Shown: one piece after another, positions 17,278 through 25,002 of the stretch
Position numbering within the stretch: the first letter of the stretch is position 1
How the letters are laid out: every line of letters starts with the position of its first letter
From: SFEL01 sp964392455
GTDB lineage: Bacteria; Bacillota; Clostridia; Christensenellales; CAG-138
DNA length: 64,000 bases
NCBI GenBank assembly: GCA_964392455.1
Contig: CAYMPG010000002.1
Span: forward strand, 42,183 to 106,182
Direction: 5' to 3'
The notes under the pieces: model-generated
Database searches by the model: none
Seen by the model: only the letters and a program-made list of their open reading frames with translations
Told to the model about the DNA's origin: nothing
Translations under genes and position numbers: made by a program

Positions 17278-18092
17278 TGTCATATATAGAGCTTAAAAAC
17301 GCCAGCTTTGCTTATCCCGGAGGCTTCCTTGCGGTGGATGATCTTTCCATGTCCATTGAAAAGGGAGAAAATGTGGCCATAGTCGGGCAGAATGGCGCCG
17401 GCAAGACAACCACGGTAAAGCTGTTTAATGCACTGCATTACCCCACCAGCGGCGATGTGATCATAGGCGACATGAATACCAAGGATTACACCACCGCCCA
17501 GGTATCCCGCCATGTGGGCTATGTGTTCCAGAACCCTGATGACCAGATATTCCACTCCACAGTTCTTGAGGAGGTGGCATTTGGCCCCACAATGCTGAAG
17601 CTGCCCAAGGAGCAGGTGGATGCACAGGTGAATTATGCCCTGTCCATTACCGGCATGAAGCGCTACCGCAATGAGAATCCCTATAACCTGCCCCTTTCAA
17701 TGCGTAAATTCGTGACCATCGCATCCATAATTGCCATGGATTGCGAGGTAATGATATTTGACGAACCTACGGCAGGTCAGGATCTGCACGGCAATCAGCA
17801 GCTTTCAAAGATAATCCACGAGCTCTCCGAAAAGGGCAAGACCCTTATAACCATATCCCACGATATGGTATTCGTGGCGGATAACTTTGATAGAGTAATT
17901 GTAATGTGCAATAAGAAGATAATTGCAGACGGTAAGCCCAGCGAGGTATTCTGGAATATCCCGGTGCTGGATAAGGCCATGCTCAAGCAGCCCTATGTGA
18001 GCCGCATTTGCAGCGACCTGGGCATATCCAACAGCGTGACTACCATGGATGAAGCAGTGGAGGCAATAGCTGCCGCCTGCAAAGCAAAATAA
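17277..18092 (+). CDS. ECF transporter ATPase A2 with unusual signature
   Basis: Second ABC ATPase, 271 residues. Walker A GQNGAGKTT is near residue 38, Q loop VFQNPDDQIF, Walker B VMIFDEPTAGQD, and H-loop ISHD. The signature LSGGQ is replaced by LSMRKF. In a heterodimer with A1 this would leave one composite ATP site non-canonical. The start overlaps the A1 stop (TGATG). The three T-A-A genes are tightly packed and probably cotranslated. Confidence 0.92.
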   Translation: MSYIELKNASFAYPGGFLAVDDLSMSIEKGENVAIVGQNGAGKTTTVKLFNALHYPTSGDVIIGDMNTKDYTTAQVSRHVGYVFQNPDDQIFHSTVLEEVAFGPTMLKLPKEQVDAQVNYALSITGMKRYRNENPYNLPLSMRKFVTIASIIAMDCEVMIFDEPTAGQDLHGNQQLSKIIHELSEKGKTLITISHDMVFVADNFDRVIVMCNKKIIADGKPSEVFWNIPVLDKAMLKQPYVSRICSDLGISNSVTTMDEAVEAIAAACKAK

Positions 18093-18104
18093 AGGAGGAG
18101 CAAT

Positions 18105-18848
18105 ATGCTGACTGTTAAGGAAAGCCTGAATGATAAAGGACAGCAGTATCATATATGCTGCAAAAAGGGTGACGTTGGCCGCTATGTGCTGCTGCCTGGC
18201 GATCCCTTCCGTACTGACCTTATAGCAAAGCACTTTGATGATCCGGTGCTGGTGGCTCACAACAGGGAGCATAAGACCTGGACCGGGTATCTTGATGGAG
18301 TAAAGGTTTCTGTTACTTCCACCGGTATGGGCTGCCCTTCCACCGCCATTGCGCTGGAGGAGCTTATACACTGCGGAGCGGATACCTTTATCCGCATAGG
18401 CACTGCCGGGCATCTGGCGGATGAATCCTTTGATGAATCCGTTCAGGGCATAGTCATAACCGGCTCGGTTCGTGATGAGGGTACCACTCAGCACTATATC
18501 CCTCTGGAGTATCCTGCCATTGCAGACAGGCACATAGTTGCTGCCCTGTCGGATGCTGCAAAGGCCCGTGGCCTCAAGTACCTTGAGGGCCTTGCCCAGT
18601 GCAAGGATTCTTACTATGGGCAGATCGACCCCGATGGCCTGCCCAATGGAGTGCGCCTTAAGGAACGCTGGCAGATGTGGAAGGATGGCAACGTGCTGGC
18701 CTCCGAAATGGAGACGGCAGCATTGTTTGTAATTTCCTCCATCCGCAAGTGCAGAGCCGGCGCTGTTATGTCTTTTTATAACATGGAGGAGACCATCTCC
18801 ATAGCTGTAGACGCCCTGCGTACCATAATCGCCGCAGACGCAAAATAA
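18105..18848 (+). CDS. Uridine phosphorylase-like nucleoside phosphorylase
   Basis: Predicted to split a nucleoside with phosphate into base and (deoxy)ribose 1-phosphate. The 247 residues fit the PNP/UDP family: phosphate-binding LPGDPFR, STGMGCPSTAIALEEL, RIGTAG, and the ribose-binding SEMETAAL near residue 200. It follows the ECF genes by 12 bp behind AAAGGAGGAG, so it most likely acts on what the transporter brings in. Uridine is the best guess by similarity, but a modified pyrimidine nucleoside is possible. Confidence 0.88.
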   Translation: MLTVKESLNDKGQQYHICCKKGDVGRYVLLPGDPFRTDLIAKHFDDPVLVAHNREHKTWTGYLDGVKVSVTSTGMGCPSTAIALEELIHCGADTFIRIGTAGHLADESFDESVQGIVITGSVRDEGTTQHYIPLEYPAIADRHIVAALSDAAKARGLKYLEGLAQCKDSYYGQIDPDGLPNGVRLKERWQMWKDGNVLASEMETAALFVISSIRKCRAGAVMSFYNMEETISIAVDALRTIIAADAK

Positions 18849-18922
18849 CCCCTAAAATACTTAAGTCCTGTCGTCTTCTTTCTGGCGGCAGGCTTATTCT
18901 ATATGAAAGGAAATGAAAAAAT

Positions 18923-20128
18923 ATGAACAAGCTGAAAGTATTCTTCCTCATGGGCCCCACTGACTGCAATGATCCTAATATCCCTGCATACAGCAGCAAG
19001 TTCCTTCAGGATCTTAGCGCTGCCTGCGGCTTTGAGGTATGCAATGCACCTATAGAGGAAGTGGCTGCACAGGAGCTGGCAGTGTTCTTCATTGCCTCCG
19101 GCGGCGCAGAGACCGGGTTCCTCAATAATTATGCAAAGGCCAATGGCCCCTACATACTGCTTACTACTCCCTCCTACAACTCTCTGGCAGCATCCATGGA
19201 GATAATGGGCTACCTTGATGAGCATGGCCTGCCCGGCGAAATACTCCACGGCAGCCCTGAGCATATCGCAAAGAGGCTGGTGGCTCTCCGCCGTGCAGCA
19301 AAGGCTGTAAAGGAAGTAAAGGGCATGAGGCTTGGTGCCATAGGCAAGCCCTCCGGCCTTATTGCCAGCGAAGCTGATACCGCAAAGCTGAAGGCTGCAA
19401 GCGGCATGGAGCTTGTGGATATAGACCTGATGGAGCTTGTGGATGAATTCAACAAGGGCGGCTATCCCGAAAATGACTATACCCGTCAGCTCAAGGCCAC
19501 CGGCTATGACAGCGCTGAGGTGGAGAAGGCGCTGAATGTATACGGCGCAGTAAAGCGCATGGTGGAGAAGTACAATCTGCAGGGCGTTACTGTGCGCTGC
19601 TTTGATTTGCTTGGCCTCATCGGCACCACCGGCTGCCTTGCGCTGGCCATACTGAATGCAGAGGGCATTCCCGCTGCCTGCGAGGGCGATTCCAAGAGCC
19701 TTGTGAGCATGGCAGTGCTGCATAAGCTGACCGGCGGCACCTCCTTTATGGCAAACCCCAGCTGCATGGATCCTGAGACCGGGGAAATCATATTTGCCCA
19801 CTGCACCCTGCCCATCGATATGCCGGACAGCTACCAGCTCACTACCCACTTTGAATCCGGCATAGGCGTTGCAATATCTGCGGATATCGCTCCCGGCGCA
19901 ATGACCATATTCAAGTGCAATGATACCATGACCCGCTGGTATGCAGGCAAGGCCACCCTCATCGAAACTCCCCACAGGCCTGACCTTTGCCGCAGCCAGA
20001 TGAGGCTCAAGCTGGAAGATGGTACCGGTTACTTTGAGCATGGCCCCATAAGCAATCACCACATGATATGCAAGGGAGACTTTACTCAGGAAATCGAAGA
20101 ATTCTTCAAGATGATAAACAGCAAGTAA
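18923..20128 (+). CDS. L-fucose isomerase-related protein
   Basis: Resembles the FucI/AraA-like isomerase superfamily (COG2407 type), which interconverts aldoses and ketoses with a metal ion. Residues 215-330 hold conserved blocks: TVRCFDLLGLIGTTGCLALA, ACEGD, FMANPS, FAHCTLP and THFESGIG. The 401-residue length fits. GAAAGGAAATG precedes the start. Last gene of the salvage run; it might process the pentose freed by the nucleoside-cleaving enzymes. A small hairpin (18864-18893) separates it from the phosphorylase gene. Confidence 0.75.
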   Translation: MNKLKVFFLMGPTDCNDPNIPAYSSKFLQDLSAACGFEVCNAPIEEVAAQELAVFFIASGGAETGFLNNYAKANGPYILLTTPSYNSLAASMEIMGYLDEHGLPGEILHGSPEHIAKRLVALRRAAKAVKEVKGMRLGAIGKPSGLIASEADTAKLKAASGMELVDIDLMELVDEFNKGGYPENDYTRQLKATGYDSAEVEKALNVYGAVKRMVEKYNLQGVTVRCFDLLGLIGTTGCLALAILNAEGIPAACEGDSKSLVSMAVLHKLTGGTSFMANPSCMDPETGEIIFAHCTLPIDMPDSYQLTTHFESGIGVAISADIAPGAMTIFKCNDTMTRWYAGKATLIETPHRPDLCRSQMRLKLEDGTGYFEHGPISNHHMICKGDFTQEIEEFFKMINSK

Positions 20129-20141
20129 ATACCTGTAAAAT

Positions 20142-20173
20142 AAAGCAGGGTGGAGCTATCCGCCCTGCTTTTT
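20142..20173 (+). terminator. Terminator ending the ECF/salvage run
   Basis: A 12-bp stem beginning AAAGCAGGG with one G:U pair, ending in five T. A second, less regular GC hairpin with TTTT follows at about 20191-20223. Confidence 0.85.
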
Positions 20174-20220
20174 ATATGAAGAAAATATTATAGCCGCCCT
20201 GGGATTTGGCAGGGGGGGCT

Positions 20221-20249
20221 TTTATTAGGCACAATAAATTGGATATAAT
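20221..20249 (+). promoter_or_regulatory. Candidate promoter of the sigma factor gene
   Basis: Perfect -10 TATAAT (20244-20249) with a weak -35 TTTATT (20221-20226), 17-bp spacer. Confidence 0.4.
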
Positions 20250-20316
20250 AAAATAAAAAGTTTCTGCAATAAAACCGCATGCTTCTCCGTTTACCGTATG
20301 AAAGGAGTAAGGGAAT

Positions 20317-20889
20317 ATGATAATATGCCTGAATGACATTGGGGGCAATGGGCCGGATGAAAGGGAAAGGCTGGAGAGCTGCATTATGGAGCTGGCCGGG
20401 GGAAAGGCGGATGCAATGGAGGCTATTTACCACCTTGCCAACCCATCAGTGTATGCCTTTGCCCTGTCCATACTGAAAAATTCCCATGATGCGGAGGAAA
20501 TCGCCCAGGAGTGCTTTGTAAGGGCCTATTTTGGCGCAGCAGCTTACAGGCCCCAGGGCAAGCCAATGGCCTGGCTCATAACCATAACGAGAAACCTGTG
20601 CATGGAAAGGCTCAGGGAGCTGAAAAGGCAGTCCTTTATTCCGGAGGAGGACTGGGATAAATACCTTGAGCAGACCACCGCATCTCCCGAGGATAAGCTG
20701 GTGCTGGAGCAGTGCATGAAGGCGCTGGATGACAGTGAGCGCCAGGTGGTGGTGCTCCATGCCGTAGGCGGCATGAAGCACAGGGAAACGGCGGAGCTTA
20801 TGGGCATGTCCCTTACGGCAGTGCTTTCAAAATACAGCCGGGCAATAAAAAAGCTGCAGGCAAAGCTGGAAAAAAGGGAGGGCATATAA
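20317..20889 (+). CDS. ECF-type RNA polymerase sigma factor
   Basis: Extracytoplasmic-function sigma factor of 190 residues. Region 2 spans about 40-105 (ILKNSHDAEEIAQECFVRAY, then MAWLITITRNLCMERLR) and region 4 about 130-185 (LDDSERQVVVLHAVGGMKHRETAELMG, the -35-binding helix-turn-helix). AAAGGAG lies before the ATG. The next gene starts one base after its stop and encodes a membrane protein with an RsgI-like domain, the likely anti-sigma factor. The signal sensed is unknown. Confidence 0.92.
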   Translation: MIICLNDIGGNGPDERERLESCIMELAGGKADAMEAIYHLANPSVYAFALSILKNSHDAEEIAQECFVRAYFGAAAYRPQGKPMAWLITITRNLCMERLRELKRQSFIPEEDWDKYLEQTTASPEDKLVLEQCMKALDDSERQVVVLHAVGGMKHRETAELMGMSLTAVLSKYSRAIKKLQAKLEKREGI

Positions 20890-22173
20890 ATGAACAGCAG
20901 GCATACGGAAGAAAGCGTAAGGCGGGCATTTGTAAACGCCGCCCCGCAGGATTTTGATAAGGTAATGAAAAAATGTGAGGAGCAGAAAGGTAAGGTAATA
21001 TTATTGGAAAACACCGCAAAGAAAAAGAGCAGCAGAGTATTCACCCGCTTTATGGCGGCGGCAGCGGCGCTGATAATGGTGGCAGGAGGAGCATACCTGT
21101 ATGGCGCAAATTACAGCGTGGCATCCATAGTTGCGCTGGATGTGAATCCCAGCATAGAGCTTGGGGTAAACAGCAAGGAGCAGGTAATATCCGTTACGCC
21201 TAAAAATGAGGATGGGGAAAAGGTGATAGGAGATATGAAGCTCAAGGGCAGCGATCTTGAGGTGGCGGTAAATGCCATAATAGGCTCAATGCTGCGGGAG
21301 GGCTATATATCCGAAATGGCAAACTCCATACTTATAAGCGTGGATAGCGACGATCCGCAAAAGGGCGCCCAGATGCAGGAGCGGCTCAGCGCAGAGGTGC
21401 GGGATATGCTGGATACGGATACCTTTAAGGGGGCCGTGCTAAGCCAGACCATCACCGGCGATCCGGATATAAAGCGCCTTGCAGAGGAGTACGGCATAAC
21501 CGAGGGCAAGGCACAGCTTATAAAGCAGATAACCGAAAATGACCCTGTGAATACCTTTGCAGAGCTGGCAGGGCTCAGCGTGAATGAGCTGAATCTCATA
21601 GGGGAATCCGGCAGCAAGAGCATTGCCAATGTGACCGTGGATGGCTCTGCCAGCGACAGCGCCTATATTGGTGAGGCCAAGGCCATGGAGATAGCCCTTG
21701 CCCACGCTGGGGCAAAGGAAAGCGAAATACTGGGCTACGAGCTGGAGATGGACTATGAGCATGGAACGATGGTATACGAGCTGGAGTTTGACTGGAATGG
21801 CAGGGAGTATGAATACGATATAGATGCCAATACCGGCGAAATACTTAAGCGTGAAGGCGAGCCCGCAAAGGCTACCGAGCAGCAGGATAAGGCTAATCAG
21901 CACAGCGGCAAGGATGAAGGCAAGCAGCAAAACAACAGCCAGCAGTCTGCAAGTGCCGAAAGCAACATTGGCGAGGCCGCAGCAAAGGGCGTGGCCCTGT
22001 CCCATGCAGGGCTGAGCGAGGGCAGCGTTACCAAGCTGAAGTGCGAGCTGGACAGGGAGGACGGCCGCATGATATATGAAATAGACTTCAAGTGCGGCGG
22101 CTATGAATATGAATACGAAATAGACGCTCTGTCCGGCAGCATACTCAAGCAGGATAAGGAGCTGGACGACTGA
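20890..22173 (+). CDS. RsgI-like anti-sigma factor with two PepSY domains
   Basis: Predicted single-span membrane protein (helix about residues 48-70) that holds the sigma factor. The cytoplasmic N terminus is about 47 residues. Outside lies an RsgI-type domain starting VALDVNPSIELGVN (about 80-95). Two PepSY modules follow (about 255-320 and 355-425), each ending in a stretch like YEYDIDANTGEILK. The modules are joined by a Gln/Lys/Ser-rich linker. PepSY domains often regulate proteases or sense wall or metal stress. The pair is read as one operon, translated back to back. Confidence 0.82.
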   Translation: MNSRHTEESVRRAFVNAAPQDFDKVMKKCEEQKGKVILLENTAKKKSSRVFTRFMAAAAALIMVAGGAYLYGANYSVASIVALDVNPSIELGVNSKEQVISVTPKNEDGEKVIGDMKLKGSDLEVAVNAIIGSMLREGYISEMANSILISVDSDDPQKGAQMQERLSAEVRDMLDTDTFKGAVLSQTITGDPDIKRLAEEYGITEGKAQLIKQITENDPVNTFAELAGLSVNELNLIGESGSKSIANVTVDGSASDSAYIGEAKAMEIALAHAGAKESEILGYELEMDYEHGTMVYELEFDWNGREYEYDIDANTGEILKREGEPAKATEQQDKANQHSGKDEGKQQNNSQQSASAESNIGEAAAKGVALSHAGLSEGSVTKLKCELDREDGRMIYEIDFKCGGYEYEYEIDALSGSILKQDKELDD

Positions 22174-22186
22174 TAGCCGCAATATA

Positions 22187-22221
22187 AAATAGCCCATGTG
22201 ACAGCTTCACATGGGCTATTT
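22187..22221. terminator. Bidirectional terminator
   Basis: A 15-bp stem AAATAGCCCATGTGA with its complement around a 4-nt loop, flanked by A and T runs. It lies between the convergent anti-sigma and GtrA genes. Confidence 0.85.
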
Positions 22222-22230
22222 TGTTATCGC

Positions 22231-22656
22231 CTATTCCCTGCTGGAAACCTTGGCAGAATCTATGCTTTTGCCAAATACGATAAACCTGTCGTAAATGTAT
22301 TCGGTCACGAAGTTTGTAATCATGGTAAGGGCAAGTACAAGGTATTCGTTCCAGCCTGCCCGGGGCCCTGTGAGTACGGCAGTCCACCAGGTGGAAAGAG
22401 GAGTGAATACCAGATAAAACAGCGCCACCTTCAGCATGGCCACCGGCACATTATTTGCGGAGCAGAAGGTGAATTTCCGATTCAGCGTGAAATTCCATAC
22501 CACCGACAGCGTAAGCGATATAAGATAGGATAGCCAGTGGATAAGGTGAAATACCTCCTCCATCAGCGCAAAGCTGGCCACCTGTATTATGCCGGCGCTT
22601 ATGGAAAACAGGACGAACTTCAGTGAGCGTATAAGCTCTTTTTTTGTGTTTGTCAT
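22231..22656 (-). CDS. GtrA family membrane protein
   Basis: Four-helix membrane protein of 141 residues. GtrA-like proteins are thought to move lipid-linked sugars across the membrane for surface polysaccharide or teichoic acid glycosylation. Family features are the LVFSISAG-type first helix, VWNFTLNRKFTF between helices 2 and 3, and DRFIVF near the C terminus. The start at 22656 has GAGGGG; an upstream in-frame ATG at 22791 does not. It has its own promoter and no glycosyltransferase partner beside it. Confidence 0.88.
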   Translation of the reverse strand: MTNTKKELIRSLKFVLFSISAGIIQVASFALMEEVFHLIHWLSYLISLTLSVVWNFTLNRKFTFCSANNVPVAMLKVALFYLVFTPLSTWWTAVLTGPRAGWNEYLVLALTMITNFVTEYIYDRFIVFGKSIDSAKVSSRE

Positions 22657-22690
22657 GTGCTGCCCCTCATAGTTCAGTATTTTGAAGTAT

Positions 22691-22719
22691 ATTTTATTAT
22701 GATTTTGATGATTTATCAA
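22691..22719 (-). promoter_or_regulatory. Promoter of gtrA-like gene
   Basis: Minus strand: -35 TTGATA (22719-22714), 17-bp spacer, -10 TAAAAT (22696-22691). Confidence 0.7.
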
Positions 22720-22748
22720 GTGCTGCACAGGGAAAGTATTGCTAAACG

Positions 22749-22781
22749 AAAAAACAGGGCAAAGCACATGGCTTCGCCCTG
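22749..22781 (-). terminator. Terminator of the double-cubane operon
   Basis: On the minus strand a stem of CAGGGC with its complement, extended by AAG/CTT, is followed by six T just after the stop of the dehydratase-like gene. Confidence 0.85.
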
Positions 22782-22794
22782 AATGGAGCATGGT

Positions 22795-23952
22795 TTATTT
22801 TTCCTTAAGCATTTCTATAAATGCGGCTATTCTGGTATCGATCTGGCCGCTGTCGGTGGTGGAATAATCGGTTTCAAGGGACATATAGGGTATATCCATA
22901 TCGCTGCACAGCCTGCGGATGGAATTGGTTTCAACCATGTAGGTGGTGCAGGCCTGGAGTGTCACATCCAGCACGGCCTCGGCGCTGAATTCCTTTATGA
23001 GAGAAGCCATATTATCCATGCGGTGCTGATTGGGGGTCATGACGGCGCAGCCGATATTCAGATAGGAATCTGCTATGGCAGCCACAATGTCCTCTGCGGA
23101 GGTATCCACATAGCAGCGGGTGGCCTTTATGCCGGAGCAGTTTTCAAAGCATACCACCTGACCGCCATTGCGCTCCACAGAGCCTACCACCTTTTCCAGC
23201 ACGCCGCCTATGGGGCAGCCTGTTACCAGTATGCGCTTTGCTCCTGTAAAGGCATTGCTGCCGGCAGCAGCCTCCCTGAGCTCACGGGTAAGGTCGTGAA
23301 TTGCAGATATGGCATGGTCAAGGTCAAAGTCAAACTTGAGCCCGTCAAGGAACTTGTAAAGCTGCTCGCCGGATACCGGGGCGGGCACTGCTCTTTGCAG
23401 CTCCATCAGCCCAGAGCAGGCTTTGCGGAACTCATTGCGCTTTTGTGCGGCAAGGCGCAGCTTTTCGTAGGTAATTTCCACGCCAAAGCGGTTCTGGATA
23501 AAGTGGATATATGCGTGCAGCTCCTTTATCCACAGCTCCCTGGCATATTCGTGCTGAACGCCCTGGGGTATGTGAAGTATGTAGGTTTCCTTAAGGCGGC
23601 CAAGAAGCTCGTACATCTTCTTCTTGCCGTCGCAGGTGGTTTCGCCGATTATCACATCAGACCAGTAGGTGTAAGGGCACTTATCTGCAACTGCGAAGCC
23701 GTAGCTGGATTTTATAAGGGGGCAGAGGTTTTTGGGCAAATCGACTTCTGCCGCTTCCACTGTTTCGTTACTCATGCCGCACAGGCCCACGGATACCAGC
23801 CCTGCCGCATCCAGCACCTCAAGGGGAGTAAAGGTGCAGAAATACCCTGCTACTTTGCGGCCCTGCTCCTTAAGGGCCTTCATTTTCAGAAAGCCCGCCT
23901 TGCGGCCCTCGCTGTATTGCTCAAAATGCTGGGGAAGCTGATTCTTTTCCAT
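22795..23952 (-). CDS. Double-cubane-cluster-type 2-hydroxyacyl-CoA dehydratase family protein (YjiM-like)
   Basis: Iron-sulfur protein of the HgdB/YjiM family, 385 residues. Cys residues sit in conserved contexts: GYFCTFTPLEVLDAAG near 39, NLCPLIKSSYG near 77, TTCDGKK near 107, GCPIGG near 245, and CFENCSG near 270. A single-subunit form paired only with an activase, without the second dehydratase subunit or CoA genes, is typical of double-cubane proteins. These receive very low-potential electrons and reduce small molecules in vitro. The physiological substrate is unknown. Confidence 0.85.
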   Translation of the reverse strand: MEKNQLPQHFEQYSEGRKAGFLKMKALKEQGRKVAGYFCTFTPLEVLDAAGLVSVGLCGMSNETVEAAEVDLPKNLCPLIKSSYGFAVADKCPYTYWSDVIIGETTCDGKKKMYELLGRLKETYILHIPQGVQHEYARELWIKELHAYIHFIQNRFGVEITYEKLRLAAQKRNEFRKACSGLMELQRAVPAPVSGEQLYKFLDGLKFDFDLDHAISAIHDLTRELREAAAGSNAFTGAKRILVTGCPIGGVLEKVVGSVERNGGQVVCFENCSGIKATRCYVDTSAEDIVAAIADSYLNIGCAVMTPNQHRMDNMASLIKEFSAEAVLDVTLQACTTYMVETNSIRRLCSDMDIPYMSLETDYSTTDSGQIDTRIAAFIEMLKEK

Positions 23953-23974
23953 ATATATTCATTCCTCCTTTGGC

Positions 23975-24745
23975 TTACTTGTGTACGTCCTTTGCGTATA
24001 GCGCTGCACCTATGGCGCCTGCATATCTTCCATCAGGCAGGCTGAGAACCTGCTTATTCAGGCTCTGGGACAGCATTTCCAGTATAAAGGGCACCTGGCA
24101 CAGGCCGCCCGTAAGGCACACGCTGTCGCTTAGCTGTGCATGGCCAAGCTGGCCCTTTACCTTGTTTACTATGGATTCCACTATGCCGTAGGCAATATCT
24201 GCCTTGTCGGTGCCGCGGCCGATGAGGCTTACCACTTCTGATTCTGCAAACACGGTGCACATTGAGGATATGCTGGTATGCTTTGTGCTTTTGCGGCCTA
24301 TTTCGCACATTTCATTCAGGTCAACGCCCAGCACCCCCGCCATTATTTCAAGGAAGCGGCCTGTGCCGGCAGAGCATTTATCATTCATTATGAAATTCTG
24401 CACGGTGCCTCTTTTTATTTCTATTATCTTTGTATCCTGGCCGCCAATGTCTATTACCGTCATGTCATCCCTGCCAAAGAGATAATATGCGCCCTTGCCG
24501 TGGCAGGATATTTCTGTTACCCGCTTGTCTGCAAAGGGCACTGCCAGCCGTCCGTATCCTGTGGCAACGCATATGCTGTTTTCCCGGGAAATACCCTGCT
24601 GACTCAGCTCATCCATAAGGCTGCCTGCCGTTTCAACGCAGTTCCAGCCGGTGGGGGCGACCTTTTTGTATATAAGGGCGCCTGTTTCATCCATCACTGC
24701 AAGCTTGGTGCAGGTGGAGCCCATATCTATGCCTATATGATACAT
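23975..24745 (-). CDS. 2-hydroxyacyl-CoA dehydratase activase (YjiL/HgdC-like ATPase)
   Basis: ATP-dependent [4Fe-4S] activator of the ASKHA fold that shoots electrons into its partner. The start MYHIGIDMGSTCTKLAV is the phosphate-binding strand. Also visible are DIGGQDTK, the cluster Cys in NDKCSAGTG and SSMCTVFAESE (near 123 and 162), and the C-terminal TGGLCQVP. The 256-residue length is normal. The start at 24745 was chosen because the motif begins there and AAAGGA lies upstream. First gene of the operon, 22 bp before its partner. Confidence 0.93.
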   Translation of the reverse strand: MYHIGIDMGSTCTKLAVMDETGALIYKKVAPTGWNCVETAGSLMDELSQQGISRENSICVATGYGRLAVPFADKRVTEISCHGKGAYYLFGRDDMTVIDIGGQDTKIIEIKRGTVQNFIMNDKCSAGTGRFLEIMAGVLGVDLNEMCEIGRKSTKHTSISSMCTVFAESEVVSLIGRGTDKADIAYGIVESIVNKVKGQLGHAQLSDSVCLTGGLCQVPFILEMLSQSLNKQVLSLPDGRYAGAIGAALYAKDVHK

Positions 24746-24940
24746 ATGCTCGATGTGATCCTTTCCCAGATGCTCCGGCAGAAAAAACATTTCTGCCCTG
24801 CGGGTATGGTATCACAGCAGGCGGAGGGATTGCAGTAATTATCGAAATTATGAATATCAAATGCCTGTTATTTGCGATAAAGCGAATAATGAGGGAAGGC
24901 TTTGCTGCCATGCAGTGGGAGAAAAAAGCAAATGGGTGCA

Positions 24941-24969
24941 TTGTACAATAAAGGGGAATAGGCTATAAT
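24941..24969 (+). promoter_or_regulatory. Promoter of the flavodiiron gene
   Basis: -35 TTGTAC (24941-24946), 17-bp spacer, -10 TATAAT (24964-24969), 33 bp before the ATG. Confidence 0.75.
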
Positions 24970-25002
24970 TTAATAAAAGCAAATACTTTCAGGAGCATAC
25001 AG

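Noticed and set aside
22783..24045. 420-residue plus-strand frame opposite the double-cubane gene
   Set aside because: Antisense shadow; the minus-strand protein has all family motifs.
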